DNA of 18,847 nt from assembly GCA_024195585.1 (NCBI GenBank), contig SWBL01000580.1, forward strand, positions 1 through 18,847, given 5' to 3'. This document shows positions 1-9,828 of this stretch, one piece after another. A model generated the notes under the pieces. The model had not been told where the DNA came from. It saw only the letters and a program-made list of their open reading frames with translations, and did not search any database. Every line of letters starts with the position of its first letter. Within the stretch, counting starts at the first letter, position 1. The position numbers were made by a program, and so were the translations under genes. Source of the stretch: Aureobasidium sp. EXF-3400. Lineage: Eukaryota > Ascomycota > Dothideomycetes > Dothideales > Saccotheciaceae.

Positions 1-623
1 CTTCTGGGGGCGCTTCTCATGAATCTGCAGGCGCGTGTTAATTGCGTCACTTAACGCCAAACGCTGCAGCCCATTTCCGGGAGATAGCATTGTATAGGTT
101 TGAGATGAGTCGTACCTGGTTGAGGGTGACGATCTCGCCGTTTGCCTTCTTGACCTTTCTCAGCTGAGACAAGAAGTACCAGAATCTGCTCTTGGCGACG
201 ACCTCGTTGGGAGCGAAGACGCGCATGCGGTAGAGCTTGGGGGTGGGGTTGGCATCGGTGGGCAACAGACGGCCAACGACCTGGTATTCTTGGAGGCGAG
301 CTGCACGGCAGTATGTATTAGCCCAATGTCCCTTGCTCTTTGATGCTGACAGTCGACCAAGCCAGCCGGTTCGATCCTTTCAATCCATGCTCTTTCTTGC
401 GCGTTTCTTTTCGATTCCTCCGTGTGGCCCTAGTCGAGTTCTTCGGGAGTATCGCAGCATGTGCAAGCGGAACAGTCGTAGCCAAATTGGACCATATTCA
501 GAATTGCAGACGATGCGAACGAAGATGCGCGAGCGCGTAGGCCAGGTGGAGGAGGAAAATCGGCGGCGGTAGATCGAACTCGGCGGAAGGAAGACGTATT
601 GGAATAGAGAATTGCTTACCCAT
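1..623 (-). CDS. RPL20: 60S ribosomal protein eL20 (L18a family), N-terminal part, cut by the window edge
   Basis: Structural protein of the large ribosomal subunit. Three coding exons are visible on the minus strand. Exon 1 is 623-620 (ATG plus one G), exon 2 is 300-116, and exon 3 starts at 24 and runs off the window. Introns are 619-301 (319 bases, GTAAGC donor, CTAAT-type branch near 317-322, GTGCAG acceptor) and 115-25 (91 bases, GTACGA...CTGCAG). The joined reading frame starts [17 protein letters not shown] and goes on through [17 protein letters not shown] and [19 protein letters not shown] to NQ, then IHEKRPQK after intron 2. This matches the start of the eL20 family almost residue for residue. 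The start was chosen because only the tiny exon 1 supplies an ATG in phase with LQEYQ. The first intron sits just after the start codon, as is common in fungal ribosomal-protein genes. The gene is divergent from Csn12. Confidence 0.93.
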
Positions 624-1020
624 CTTTGTCGAATTGTCAGTATTGCAGATGGCAGATGGACAGACGGGATAGACTCACTGTTGCGTTTGCTGGAAGGTTA
701 GTACAACGTAAATTGTCGGTCGCTTGAGGAGAGAAATTCCTGCGCGCGCTCGGTGGAGTCTCGACGCCAGACTCCTCGTTTACCGGAACAAGCCGTCACT
801 CGAGTGCGCCTTCCTCACTGCTTGGCAGCCTCCTCCAGCACGGAGCCGGCCATACGTTTCGCCGTCTCACTTGCCTCGCTGCTGACGCTCAGACCATCCA
901 TCATTGACCATCAACATCACATGCCAATCTTATACTGATCCCTGTGTAGGTCCTTCTTGATACATTCAGTCTAGGCCACTTCTTCGACTGTGATACGAGC
1001 GCGTGGGCTCTATCCGCAAA
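624..1020. promoter_or_regulatory. Divergent intergenic region between RPL20 and CSN12
   Basis: 397 bases separate the two start codons, so both promoters and 5' UTRs must lie here. The part next to RPL20 may hold more of its 5' UTR. I see no clear TATA box. An in-frame stop (TGA at 991-993) precedes the Csn12 start. No RNA gene was recognised. Confidence 0.5.
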
Positions 1021-2463
1021 ATGAACAACGTGATGATTGAGTTTGGGCGCGCGATGATGGCACGGGGAGGCTATGAGCTCGCCAGCACTCTGTCACCAAT
1101 CGCCCCCAAGCATGATAGTGGTCGCTTATATGCTCTTCACAGAGAAACGAATGCCTTCAGTGTTCAGTCAGATTTCCGTCATGCTCTCTCGCACAACCCG
1201 GCGTGCAAACTGGAGAGAAATGAAGTCAATGCATGGGCCGATGTCTTTGTCGCATACTGGAAGGCTGTCGGCGAGATTCTCATCGCCGAAGAGTCTCTCA
1301 ATCTAGGCAAGAATGCGTCCAAACCGCAAAGCAAAATCGCCAACTGGGACAAAGTCTACAATGCCTGGAAGGACGTTCTCAACATGCTCTTGAGAGGCTA
1401 TCAGATTGAAGTTTTTGATGCTTGGACCATTCCTTGTCTATACATTGTGGCCAAGTTTCTGCGTGTGTTTGCCATCAAAGCCGATGATGCTGCCTTCCAG
1501 AAGGGTCAGACATCATTCAACTCTTTTGAGGAGGATGTCGGCGACGCAACCGGAGGAAACGAGAAGCTTGAGGATGCTGCTCGTCAGATCAACAGAGTCT
1601 TCAGTCTTTGTGTCGGTGACAGATCTCCTATCGAGACTTCGCGCAAATGGGGCGCTTATTACATCGCTAACCTGCAGTTCAAGACATACTTCAAGGTAAT
1701 TCCGTCTATCTGATGCTGAAGATGATATACTAACTTAGCTATATAGCTAAACTCGATCGCTCTCTCACAAAACGTCATCCGATCACTCTCAGCGACAAAT
1801 ACCGACTTGCCTCCACTCGATCGTTTTCCTCGCTCTCAGCAAGTCACTTACAACTACTACCTTGGAGTCCTCAAATTCTTGCACGAGGATTACGCAAAGG
1901 CCGAGGAGTACTTGACTATCGCTTATAACAAAGCATTGACGGGCTCTTCTCGCAACATCAGGTTGATTCTGACATATCTCATACCAACAAGACTCATCAC
2001 TGCCCACGTTCTTCCTGCTCAGGCAATGCTGGCCCCGTATCCTGGATTGCAACGACTCTTTGCTCCGCTCTGTGCTTGCATCAAGAAAGGCGATTTGGCT
2101 GGATTCGATGCTGCTCTCCAAGCAGGAGAAGAGGAGTTTGTCAAGCGCAGAGTGTATCTCACCCTCGAACGTGGTCGCGATATCTGCCTTCGCAACCTGG
2201 TCAGGAAAGTCTATCTTGCTGGTGAGATCGAAGCACCGAAAGAGGGCCAGGAAGGCGCAGAAGCAGTTCGAAGAAGTCGCATCCCGCTGAGAGAGTTCAT
2301 GGCTGCCTTGAAAATTGGCGGCGAGACTGAACTGGAGGGCGATGAGGTTGAGTGCTTGCTTGCCAACCTGATATATAAGGGCATGATGAAGGGATATATC
2401 TCTCGTGCCCATGGAATGGTTGTGCTGAACAAGAAGGGAGCATTCCCTGGTACTGGAGTCTGA
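1021..2463 (+). CDS. CSN12: Csn12 / PCID2-like PCI-domain protein
   Basis: Predicted 463-residue protein of the Csn12/Thp1-like PCI family. In yeast Csn12 associates with the COP9 signalosome-like complex and with Thp3 in mRNA processing; the animal homologue PCID2 belongs to TREX-2. Two exons, 1021-1695 and 1747-2463, flank a 51-base intron (GTAATT donor, perfect TACTAAC branch near 1728-1734, TATATAG acceptor) that keeps phase 0. The N-terminal half is helical ([30 protein letters not shown]). The second half is the PCI module, with [32 protein letters not shown], then [11 protein letters not shown] and [19 protein letters not shown], ending [10 protein letters not shown], the family's conserved C-terminus. 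ATG 1021 is the first in-frame ATG after a stop at 991. Length agrees with the family (about 400-470). Assignment rests on the PCI part; the exact complex is inferred. Confidence 0.93.
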
Positions 2464-3022
2464 GGTAGGAAGTCTCTTCACCATACTACAGCCATGAGAC
2501 GTCAATTGTCTTCAATCGTCACCAAGACACGACCTGCAACGGTATCTCTGGAGTCACAACAAAACGAACGCGCCTGCAGGCTTCGTGTGGGCCTACTCGC
2601 ATGCCAGATACGACACTGGCATATACAACATATATCTGCATGTGGATCATGGATTATGACTATCTTTGCATATCGAAGGAGCATGCTCGCCAGCACCTAT
2701 GAGTGCGGCGAAGCAAACATGAGATCATGATATACCAACAATGCATCAGCATAGCATAGCGGTCGCCAACAATCGGAGCAAAATCACAGCTATATACGTA
2801 AACAGCCAGGTGGCTAGTATCGTTAGATATATGAAGACTGCAAATAGTCAAACCTCGATTGACAGCATTCTCATGAAAAGTGGTTTTATTGTCAGTATAG
2901 GGTCCGCGGAGAGTTGGAGGTACATGTAGGCTTGGCGTGTCGTCAGGATGATCATGATTTTCCTGATTAGATGAGCTACTCTACGGCCGCTCCCTTGTCC
3001 GTCACGCAACTCACAGCAAGTC
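2464..3022. other. Intergenic, 3' flank of CSN12 and promoter of the BED-finger gene
   Basis: 559 bases with no convincing reading frame. AT-rich runs around 2620-2660 and 2785-2835 look like ordinary 3' UTR/terminator sequence for CSN12. The last 60 bases lead into the start of the next gene. Nothing else recognised. Confidence 0.5.
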
Positions 3023-3925
3023 ATGTCAGCTCTAGTCAACGTCACGCCTCAGCCTCACAGTCAGAAGCGCAAAGGTGGTCGCGCACCGCTGCCGGAGGTC
3101 GAAGAGAACTTTACGCGACTGCCACCGGGACCAAACGATCGGACGGAACGCGCAGTATGCAAGCACTGCCAGAAAGAACGCAGCTGGCACACGACAGAGC
3201 TGGTCAAGCACCTTGACAAGTGCGCCCAGTACACGCCTTCCAAACGCCAAAAGTACACGCGACCATGGCGTATTGAACAGCCAGGCAATGCTGCCTCACC
3301 AAACCAACCACAATCGCAACAACCATCTCCGCAACAGTTGCACTTTGACCCCGCCAACCGCAATGTGCGAGTCACCCCCAATGGCGTCTTTCAATGGGAC
3401 GGCGCTGTAGCAGCTGGCAGACCTCTGGCCACCAACAACTCCGACTCAAGATCAGGAGAGGACAATCATCATGTCGACGGCCTACAAGAACGAGACCACC
3501 AACCACAACCGCAGCAGCGTCCACAACAGCAACCACATCCAAATCACCATACCCTACACACTCCCTCGCAATCTCTCGGCAACACCACCGACTACACAAA
3601 CACAAACACTCCCAATTTCGCTGCAAGATCCGCACCACAACAACAGCCTCCCACATCCACACCGTCTACATGTCCTCCGCCAGTCAACGACCCCGACCCA
3701 CGACTCCACAGCTTCATAGAGTACGAGCGAGGCGCCATGGCATGGCAAAACCGACCTGATGACTTGGATGCTATAGAAGCGTGGTTACAGCATCATAGAG
3801 TTGATATTGAAGATATCAAGGAGATTACTGATACTAGATGGGTCGATTCTTGGGTTTTGAAGTTGGGTGATTTGTACAGGATTAAGAGGGATGTGCAGAC
3901 TTTTAAGGTGTTTGCCACGCGATAA
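3023..3925 (+). CDS. BED-type zinc-finger protein with Q/H/P/N-rich middle
   Basis: Intronless 300-residue protein. Near the N-terminus is a likely single zinc finger: C46-x2-C49-x13-H63-x3-C67 (AVCKHCQKERSW...LVKHLDKC). The spacing and the L..HL..C end are typical of BED fingers, DNA-binding modules of chromatin-boundary proteins and of hAT transposases. A basic stretch precedes it (SQKRKGGR) and another follows it (PSKRQKYTRPWR), which could serve for nuclear import or DNA contact. Residues about 95-235 are low-complexity, rich in Q, P, H, N and T. The last 65 or so residues return to a compact acidic/hydrophobic composition (LDAIEAWLQHHRVDIEDIKE, WVDSWVLKLGDLYRIKRD) and may be a helical domain I do not recognise. 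No transposase core (DDE/RNase H, hAT dimerisation) is present. Likely a nuclear DNA-binding regulator; this is inferred. Confidence 0.78.
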   Translation: MSALVNVTPQPHSQKRKGGRAPLPEVEENFTRLPPGPNDRTERAVCKHCQKERSWHTTELVKHLDKCAQYTPSKRQKYTRPWRIEQPGNAASPNQPQSQQPSPQQLHFDPANRNVRVTPNGVFQWDGAVAAGRPLATNNSDSRSGEDNHHVDGLQERDHQPQPQQRPQQQPHPNHHTLHTPSQSLGNTTDYTNTNTPNFAARSAPQQQPPTSTPSTCPPPVNDPDPRLHSFIEYERGAMAWQNRPDDLDAIEAWLQHHRVDIEDIKEITDTRWVDSWVLKLGDLYRIKRDVQTFKVFATR

Positions 3926-4765
3926 TCATGTGTCGACTCGGAGCACATGCGAGTAATTATCAAGCCCAGGAGATACACTCGGATTTAGACGGGTTGAGAT
4001 TTCTTGTATGCATCGCTGATATCGAGTTTGAGATGTGTGGTACGATATTCTGAGGACTCACGCGAACAGAGCTTGTAAATGTACTCCAAATATCCGACTG
4101 TTCCTCAACCTGCATCCTGTGACTTATGATTCCGCCGCAAAAAACGACTTTCACCTCTCGAACACTCAACTCCAGACCGCTACATAAACCCCCAGCCACA
4201 TCACCCCCAACTCCATCACATCAAACCCACTCTCCCAGTGGAGCAAAGAGAAAAATTAGAGCTCACAAAGAGCTCGGACGATGAACGTGCTTTGCGTCAG
4301 TCCCAGAAGGACGCTCTCGGGTCACGGTGCCGGAATCTTAGAGACGATCTTCGCATAGAGCTAGATGTTTGATGGCAGGGGTGCCAGCAATGATGCACGA
4401 GGGTCAATTGATACTATGTGGTGAATGTGCATGGTGAAGGTATCTCACAGGCAGAGCTTGATCGCGGAATTCGGGTCTTTGATTGTACTGCTGGAAGGTG
4501 ATTGTTCTCCGTTGAAGTGGAATAGGATAACGGACATCTCGGTCCAGAGGTGCATCGAATAACAATGATGGTGGACAAGTTCGAGAAGAAAGAAATTTTC
4601 TCTTGTGCCTGAGCATTGAACTGTCGCTTGCGTTGGTACACTCGGTGAGGTCTCAAGTAATCTGCAGAGATAAAGGCTGTGCAGTGTCTTGGTGCTTAGA
4701 ATCCACAATTGGAGATATCATATCGAGTTCCTATTAAATCGCTCGAACGACTATGACCCCTCCCT
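3926..4765. other. 840-base convergent intergenic region with a promoter-like tract
   Basis: The flanking genes converge here (BED gene ends at 3925, permease ends at 4766), so no promoter is expected. Yet 4150-4250 is C/A/T-rich with an ACATAAA element near 4182, like the promoter-to-5' UTR tracts before other genes of the window. The first ATG after it (4281) opens a reading frame of only about 25 codons. No convincing protein frame, tRNA or repeat was found. Confidence 0.4.
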
Positions 4766-6442
4766 TCACATATTCTTAACCAGACTTCCGGGACTGACAT
4801 ACTTTTTCGAGCCACCAAAGTAATAGTATCCACCAGCCAAAACCCACATGGCTCCCCAAATAACAATCGCCCAATTCATATCCGGCGCATCAGGATTGAC
4901 ATCCTCAGGGAAGAAGGAAAAGATGAATGCAACGATCAAGAAAGCCAACGCTGCGTCGTTCAAAGGAGCACCCCATCTACCCAGATCGAAACGACGGGGT
5001 AGAAGAGGTTGTCCACGCCAACGCTTCAGACGCACACATCCAATACACACGATATAACTGAACAAAAGTGCCGAGTTGGAGACAGACATGATGGCGTCAA
5101 GAGCGACTTCGGAGCCGAAATTGATGGCGCCGAGAATAAGGGAGACGCCGAGACAGAGCAACAGCGAGTTCACAGGGACGTCCCAACGAGGGTCCACACG
5201 GCTGAGCCACTCGCTGAAGGGGAATCCTCTGTCTCTGGCAAACGCCCAAGTTTGACGTGACGAAGACGCAATAGTGGTGATGGCCGAGAAGTATTGGAGG
5301 ACCAGAAGAATAACAGTCATGACGGATGTTCCAGCCCTGGAGCCCGTGACGTTATAGAGAAGTTGTACGATGGGGATACCAGTGCCAGTGTTCAGGATGC
5401 CATCCAAGTTGTCGCCGGCGGCAAAGCAGAAACTGATGATCATAACACAGCCGAGTGCGCCGTTAATGACAGTAGCCCACATCATGGCTTTGGGGAGTAC
5501 ACGAGAAGCATCGCGCAGTTCCTCGCTCATGTGTGCTCCTGCATCAGGACCGATGAAACACCAGATGGGGGTGACCAGACCAACAAGACAGGAAACGCCC
5601 TGGCTACTCCAACCGCCACCATTGGAAAACTCGGTAAAGACAGTCTTTGCCGATCCGACATCAGCCATTACCCAAAAGACGATCAGGTAGGCGAAGAAAG
5701 CCAGCACGTGGAGGACAAGGATGATACCCTCAGCAAGAGGCAGCTTGTGCGAGAGGAAAATGTTAAAACCAAAAGCGATGAAAAGGAAGGCGAAGAGTAG
5801 AAGGCCAACCTGCCACAGTTCTCCGAGGTTTGCATTCGGATTGTTGATGAGGACAAGACCTTCGACCTGGTAGGCCAAGAATTGTGCGCAAGAGGGAATA
5901 CCAGATACCCAGCCCAGCCAAGAACTCCAGCCCACAATGTATGACAGAGGCTTCTCCAGTGATGGTGGGGCAAATTCACTCACCCAGTGGTACTTTTGTC
6001 AAGTCAGCGACAGAGTTCCGCAGGAAGGAAGGAATGACATACTTGACCGCCTGCAGTCGGCGCCATGGAAGCAAGTTCGGCCATTGAAGCAATCATACAG
6101 AGAGTGAAGAGCCAAGTAACAATAAAGGTCCATACTGTGCCAGCCAAACCGCCGTTGTGTAACGATTGATCATTGGACAGGAGAGCACCCTCCCAAGTCG
6201 ACTGCAAAATACAGATGAAACCAACAATGGAGATGAAGCGAAACTCTCTCTGCCGAATTCTGTTAGTAGACTGTCTCTGATATATTTGAACAAATACGTA
6301 CTCTCAGGACTTGTTTCTTGCCCATTCTCGACATATCGGCGGCATCAGCATCAGTGCCTTTCTTGACTTCGGGAACAGAGCCATTTTCTGATGGTACCTC
6401 CTCGAAGGAGAGCCTGTGGGTGGGCTTGCCAGTCACGGACAT
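4766..6442 (-). CDS. APC-superfamily permease (Hnm1 choline / GABA permease type)
   Basis: Predicted 524-residue plasma-membrane transporter for an amino acid, GABA, choline or similar amine. Exons on the minus strand: 6442-6302 (47 codons), 6249-6043 (69 codons), 5992-4766. Introns 6301-6250 (52 bases, GTACGT, CTAAC branch) and 6042-5993 (50 bases, GTATGT) keep phase 0. The first 35 residues are a hydrophilic cytosolic tail. RMGKKQVLR|REFRF precedes helix 1, as in the Hnm1/GabA group. Landmarks are STWEGALL, MAELASMAPTAGGQYHW (joined across intron 2), APPSLEKPLSYIVGW, GPDAGAHMSEELRDASRVLP, SRQTWAFARDRGFPFS and DPRWDVPVNSL. About 12 hydrophobic segments are present and the length is normal. 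Substrate cannot be told from sequence. The gene is complete, with no frame breaks. Confidence 0.93.
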
Positions 6443-8466
6443 GACTACTGAGACGTATTGTATGGAACAGAAAAGTCTTGAATGAGAGAGAAAGCAGAAA
6501 CGGAACTATTGTGGCTTGTTCAAGAGTTTTAGCTTGGACTGCATGATCCCAGAGCAGCGGTTCTGTCGGTAGCATAAAAGCGTGGGTAATGAGAACGTGT
6601 TCGGCAGCAAAGCATCCAGGTCCGCGAGTCTAGAGACAATCGACCTGCGGTCTCTTTCAACAGGGCTGTCATCAAACGAGTAGTGGGCTATCGAGCCGTC
6701 TGCGTACTAGACCGACAAGCCAAAGCATGTGGTTCGCTACGTCCTACGACTTGGTGTACTTCAATTACAACTGTGGGGTCCATTGAGAGTGAGAAAACCC
6801 GGATCAGCAGTGGAGTGATATCTTCCGTGCCTGTGGGCGAACGCTGCTCGGTAGTCTCGGGTCTTCTTGACCTTTCATGAACCCTGTGGCTTTCTGTATA
6901 CAGCGCTAGTAAGTCAGCAACTCAACCAAGCGGAGCAGTCCCTCGCACAGTTCCATTACATGGAACAACAGATGCTTATTACGTTGCCCAATCACATCGA
7001 CGCGGGTTGTGGTGCTTCAGCTCGATTGTAGAATTACGAAAATGATTTTCCCGTTAACCGCGTGTCAGGTCTCTGCCGCGTGGTGGGTTCAAGCAATATG
7101 GAAGCGGCAATGTGTGGCGACTCTAAGAACGCAGGTATCGAGGGTCCGTACTGCTATACGCCGTCAAGTTTCATCGAATTTCTGATCGCTCGAATGAACA
7201 GTAGAGTTTTCAGTCGTCCAATATCAACAGTTGTCGCCGAACGACAGATTGCAAGGTTCAAACAAGCATCCTTCCGAACGCCATGCCGAAAACTAAGGAC
7301 CAGTCAAGCATTCTGCAAGACTGCGGCTTGAACATTGCGCATGAAGGATTCAACCGAGGCTAATCATTCGAAGCGAGATTTTGTTAATAAGGACGTGAAC
7401 AAGTTGATGAAGCCATCAGAAACATGGAAGCAAATGTCGCAACATGCGTTCGCCAAGCTCGTGCCGACCGGCCAGGTCCGAAGCGCCTTCTTGTTTTCTA
7501 CGACCGTGCTTGACCGACGACAAGACATTCTTCTCTTCTCTTACGCACGCAATATTGTTAGGATCCTGCAACGAGCATGTGGAAACAAATGGCAGAAGAC
7601 TTTCACATGCTACACCTTCACTGAGGAAGTAATACGCGAGCTTTGCTCAATCACAATTGCGAAGCCCACCACCGCTACGCTATTGTACTACCTCTGTCGA
7701 TCACTTTCAAGGATTGAATCTGGAAGTTCGATGAGCTGCAGCCCAATAACAAGGATGAAACGCATACACGGCTGGTCCCTCGCACTGTAGAGCAGAAGTG
7801 CGTCAACATCATATGCCTTTCGGCATCTCATCAGCATTCAATGAGGCTTGTCGTCCACGAGAAAGCTGTGCCTTTTGCGAGAAAGCACTCGGCGTTATGC
7901 TCCCTATAGGTTTCCAGATCACGAGGTGCACGCTTAAAAGACCTCAAGCCGGACGGTCCCTGCTGCTCCTACAGAATCCACCCGGGTGTCCGAGCTTCCT
8001 ATAGTGTCGCCCTGAACTACATGTACTCCGAACAATAATCTCCATGAGATTCTGGCCTCTGCGGCAGGCGAGCAGAGAAGCAACCACCACAATTCTGCTT
8101 GAGCGGAGACGCTATATCTCGCCAATCCAATCATCTTAACACAAGCTTGCCTTTTGTCAATTGCCGAAGGCGCGAAAGGTAGGGTCCGTTGCAGCGAGAT
8201 GGCGAAAGTGCCGAAAGCGTGTATCGTAAATGCCATCACCGTTGAAAGGCCTTCACATGTCTGCTAAAGATACGAGGCGTGAGTCTATTGTTCCTTACAT
8301 TCTTTTTGACTTTGGTTCTATCGTTTGCGGCCTTTTTATTCTCCATACTCGTTCCACATTGCGGCACTACCGGTTATTTGCATATACATTGTTTTCGCTC
8401 GCTGGGATACATCGACAGCCCGGTCCGTACCTGACAGATGTCGCAACCTTCTTGAAGGACAGAAGA
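6443..8466. other. 2-kb gene-poor divergent region between permease and rhodopsin-domain gene
   Basis: Only short, mutually overlapping frames without recognisable domains occur (the longest, 7335-7790, begins at a TTG and codes for nothing I recognise). The region must hold the promoters of the permease (right to left) and of the rhodopsin-domain gene (left to right). A CCAAT element is seen near 6988 and a perfect short dyad at 6950-6966. No transposon ends, RT core, tRNA or RIP-like AT enrichment was apparent by eye. Confidence 0.45.
6950..6966. promoter_or_regulatory. Perfect 7-bp inverted repeat with 3-bp spacer
   Basis: GTTCCAT-TAC-ATGGAAC. It lies about 500 bases upstream of the permease start and 20 bases before a CCAAT element. 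It looks like a binding site for a dimeric factor, but no factor can be named. A dyad of this size could also arise by chance in 2 kb. Confidence 0.3.
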
Positions 8467-9815
8467 ATGACCACAGACAAATCAGGATTGGTCCATCATC
8501 TTGGATATGCGGATTCTTTGAACGTCGCCATCAGTATCTGTTTGACATACACGCTGATCTTCACATGTGTCCGCATCCATCTACGGAGGAGTAGTTTTGG
8601 TGCAGATGATGCTGTCGTAGTTGTCGCTACCATTGCTGCGATGGCGCATTTCGCAGCTTCGTATACAAGTCTCACAGCTGGTCTGGGGAAACCGTACGAT
8701 ATGATCAAGGGAAGCCTCGATCGACTGAATTCTGTAAGCTCAGGAGACAGGATGATCTAGAGGACCACTCGCTGACAGCTTTCTCAAAAGAGAGCAATTG
8801 CCAGCGCTGTAACATTCGTCATCGCTCTCTATGCTGCAAAAATCGCCGCCTTAGTGTTCTTGATGCGCATCCAGTCGAAGACACACAATTCACACATTTA
8901 CCCCATCCTCGTCTTGGTCTATGGCGTCGTGGGTATCGCAAGCGCAATCACAACCACAGCAGGATGTCCTTCAGCATCTGGATACTACTGGGACTTTGCA
9001 GAGAACAAGGACTCTTGTCCTAGTGAAGAAGGCAGATGGCAAGCCTTCACGGTGCTGGACATCGTTTCTGAAGTCGTCTTATTGGCGTTACCAGTCAACC
9101 TCGTATGGTCCTTGCAAATGCCGCAAAGACGTAAAGTCATGGTTCTGGTGACCTTCTGGACACGCATTCCGTAAGCTAGATCCGTCTGTACACTAGACAC
9201 GCTAAAGCTAAGACACGCCTCAAAAACAGGACAATAGCCCTTTCCATAATCCGCCAACTTTACACTGTAAAACTCTCCTCTCCAGCCTCGAACATCGATA
9301 TCTCTCTTTCCAGCACTCTAGTCACAATCCTCATGGCTGTCGAGCTCACCTACGCATTGATATCTTGCACTTTGACGACGTCAAACAACTTCACCGGCGG
9401 CTTCAGCACAGGCTTCGGGATGGGCCACATGCCTGGTGCAGCAGAATCCTACAACATGTCCGCTGTAGCATCTTCTAGCAATCCCCAGACCCACAGGGGT
9501 GGCTACAAAAGCAACATGTCTACTGTAAGGGGATCCCATATAGGGACACAAAAGAGTGTTGGGCACAGATATCACGTCAAGACGCCTAGTTACGAGGATG
9601 ATTTGGCGGACGGACCGATGCAGTTGAGGCCTTCGCAGCAGGGATTGGAGTGTAGGACAATAGTACGGGGCGGGAATCACAGGTCTTGGGGAGAGAGTGA
9701 GAGTATGAGCAGTGATGGTGGCCACGACGATTTAGGTATCGTCAGACACACTGAGTATACTGTTTCGCACGACGAGGCACCAATACTCCAGCAACACGTT
9801 CTATATCAATCATAA
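8467..9815 (+). CDS. Fungal rhodopsin-domain seven-helix integral membrane protein (Pth11/SAT4-like)
   Basis: Predicted 410-residue membrane protein of the large fungal 'rhodopsin domain' family. Exons 8467-8733, 8791-9170 and 9230-9815 are joined by a 57-base intron (GTAAGC, CTGAC branch, AAAAG acceptor) and a 59-base intron (GTAAGC...AACAG) that splits a Pro codon. Seven hydrophobic segments follow the family order. Family landmarks include RRSSFGADDAVVVVA after helix 1, SLTAGLGK after helix 2, CPSEEGRWQAFTVLDIVSE and LALPVNLVWSLQMPQRRK before helix 6, then FWTRIPTIALSIIRQLY. The last 130 or so residues are a hydrophilic Ser/Gly-rich tail, probably cytosolic. No CFEM domain precedes the helices. 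The role of most members is unknown; Pth11 itself senses host surfaces. ATG 8467 gives a short N-terminus; the frame stays open upstream to ATG 8230, so a longer form is possible. Its stop lies 13 bases from that of the convergent SDR gene. Confidence 0.88.
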
Positions 9816-9828
9816 AACAATACTTTTA

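Noticed and set aside
301..619. Possible snoRNA inside the first RPL20 intron
   Set aside because: No RTGATGA/CTGA box pair on the minus strand and no clear H/ACA layout by eye.
5294..5800. 168-codon plus-strand frame
   Set aside because: Lies antisense inside the long last exon of the permease; its charged composition is a mirror of membrane-helix codons.
7081..7270. GGTTCAA strings resembling tRNA B-boxes (near 7085 and 7255)
   Set aside because: The rest of the B-box (NYCC) and a matching A-box and acceptor stem are missing.
7335..7790. 151-codon open frame on the plus strand
   Set aside because: Begins at a non-ATG codon, has no recognisable domain or hydrophobic/periodic pattern, and no promoter-like leader; cannot be supported as a gene.
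7798..8004. Reading frame with MPFGISSAF, similar to the PFG motif of LTR-retrotransposon reverse transcriptases
   Set aside because: Only this short string matches; no YxDD motif, RNase H, integrase or LTRs nearby. Likely chance.
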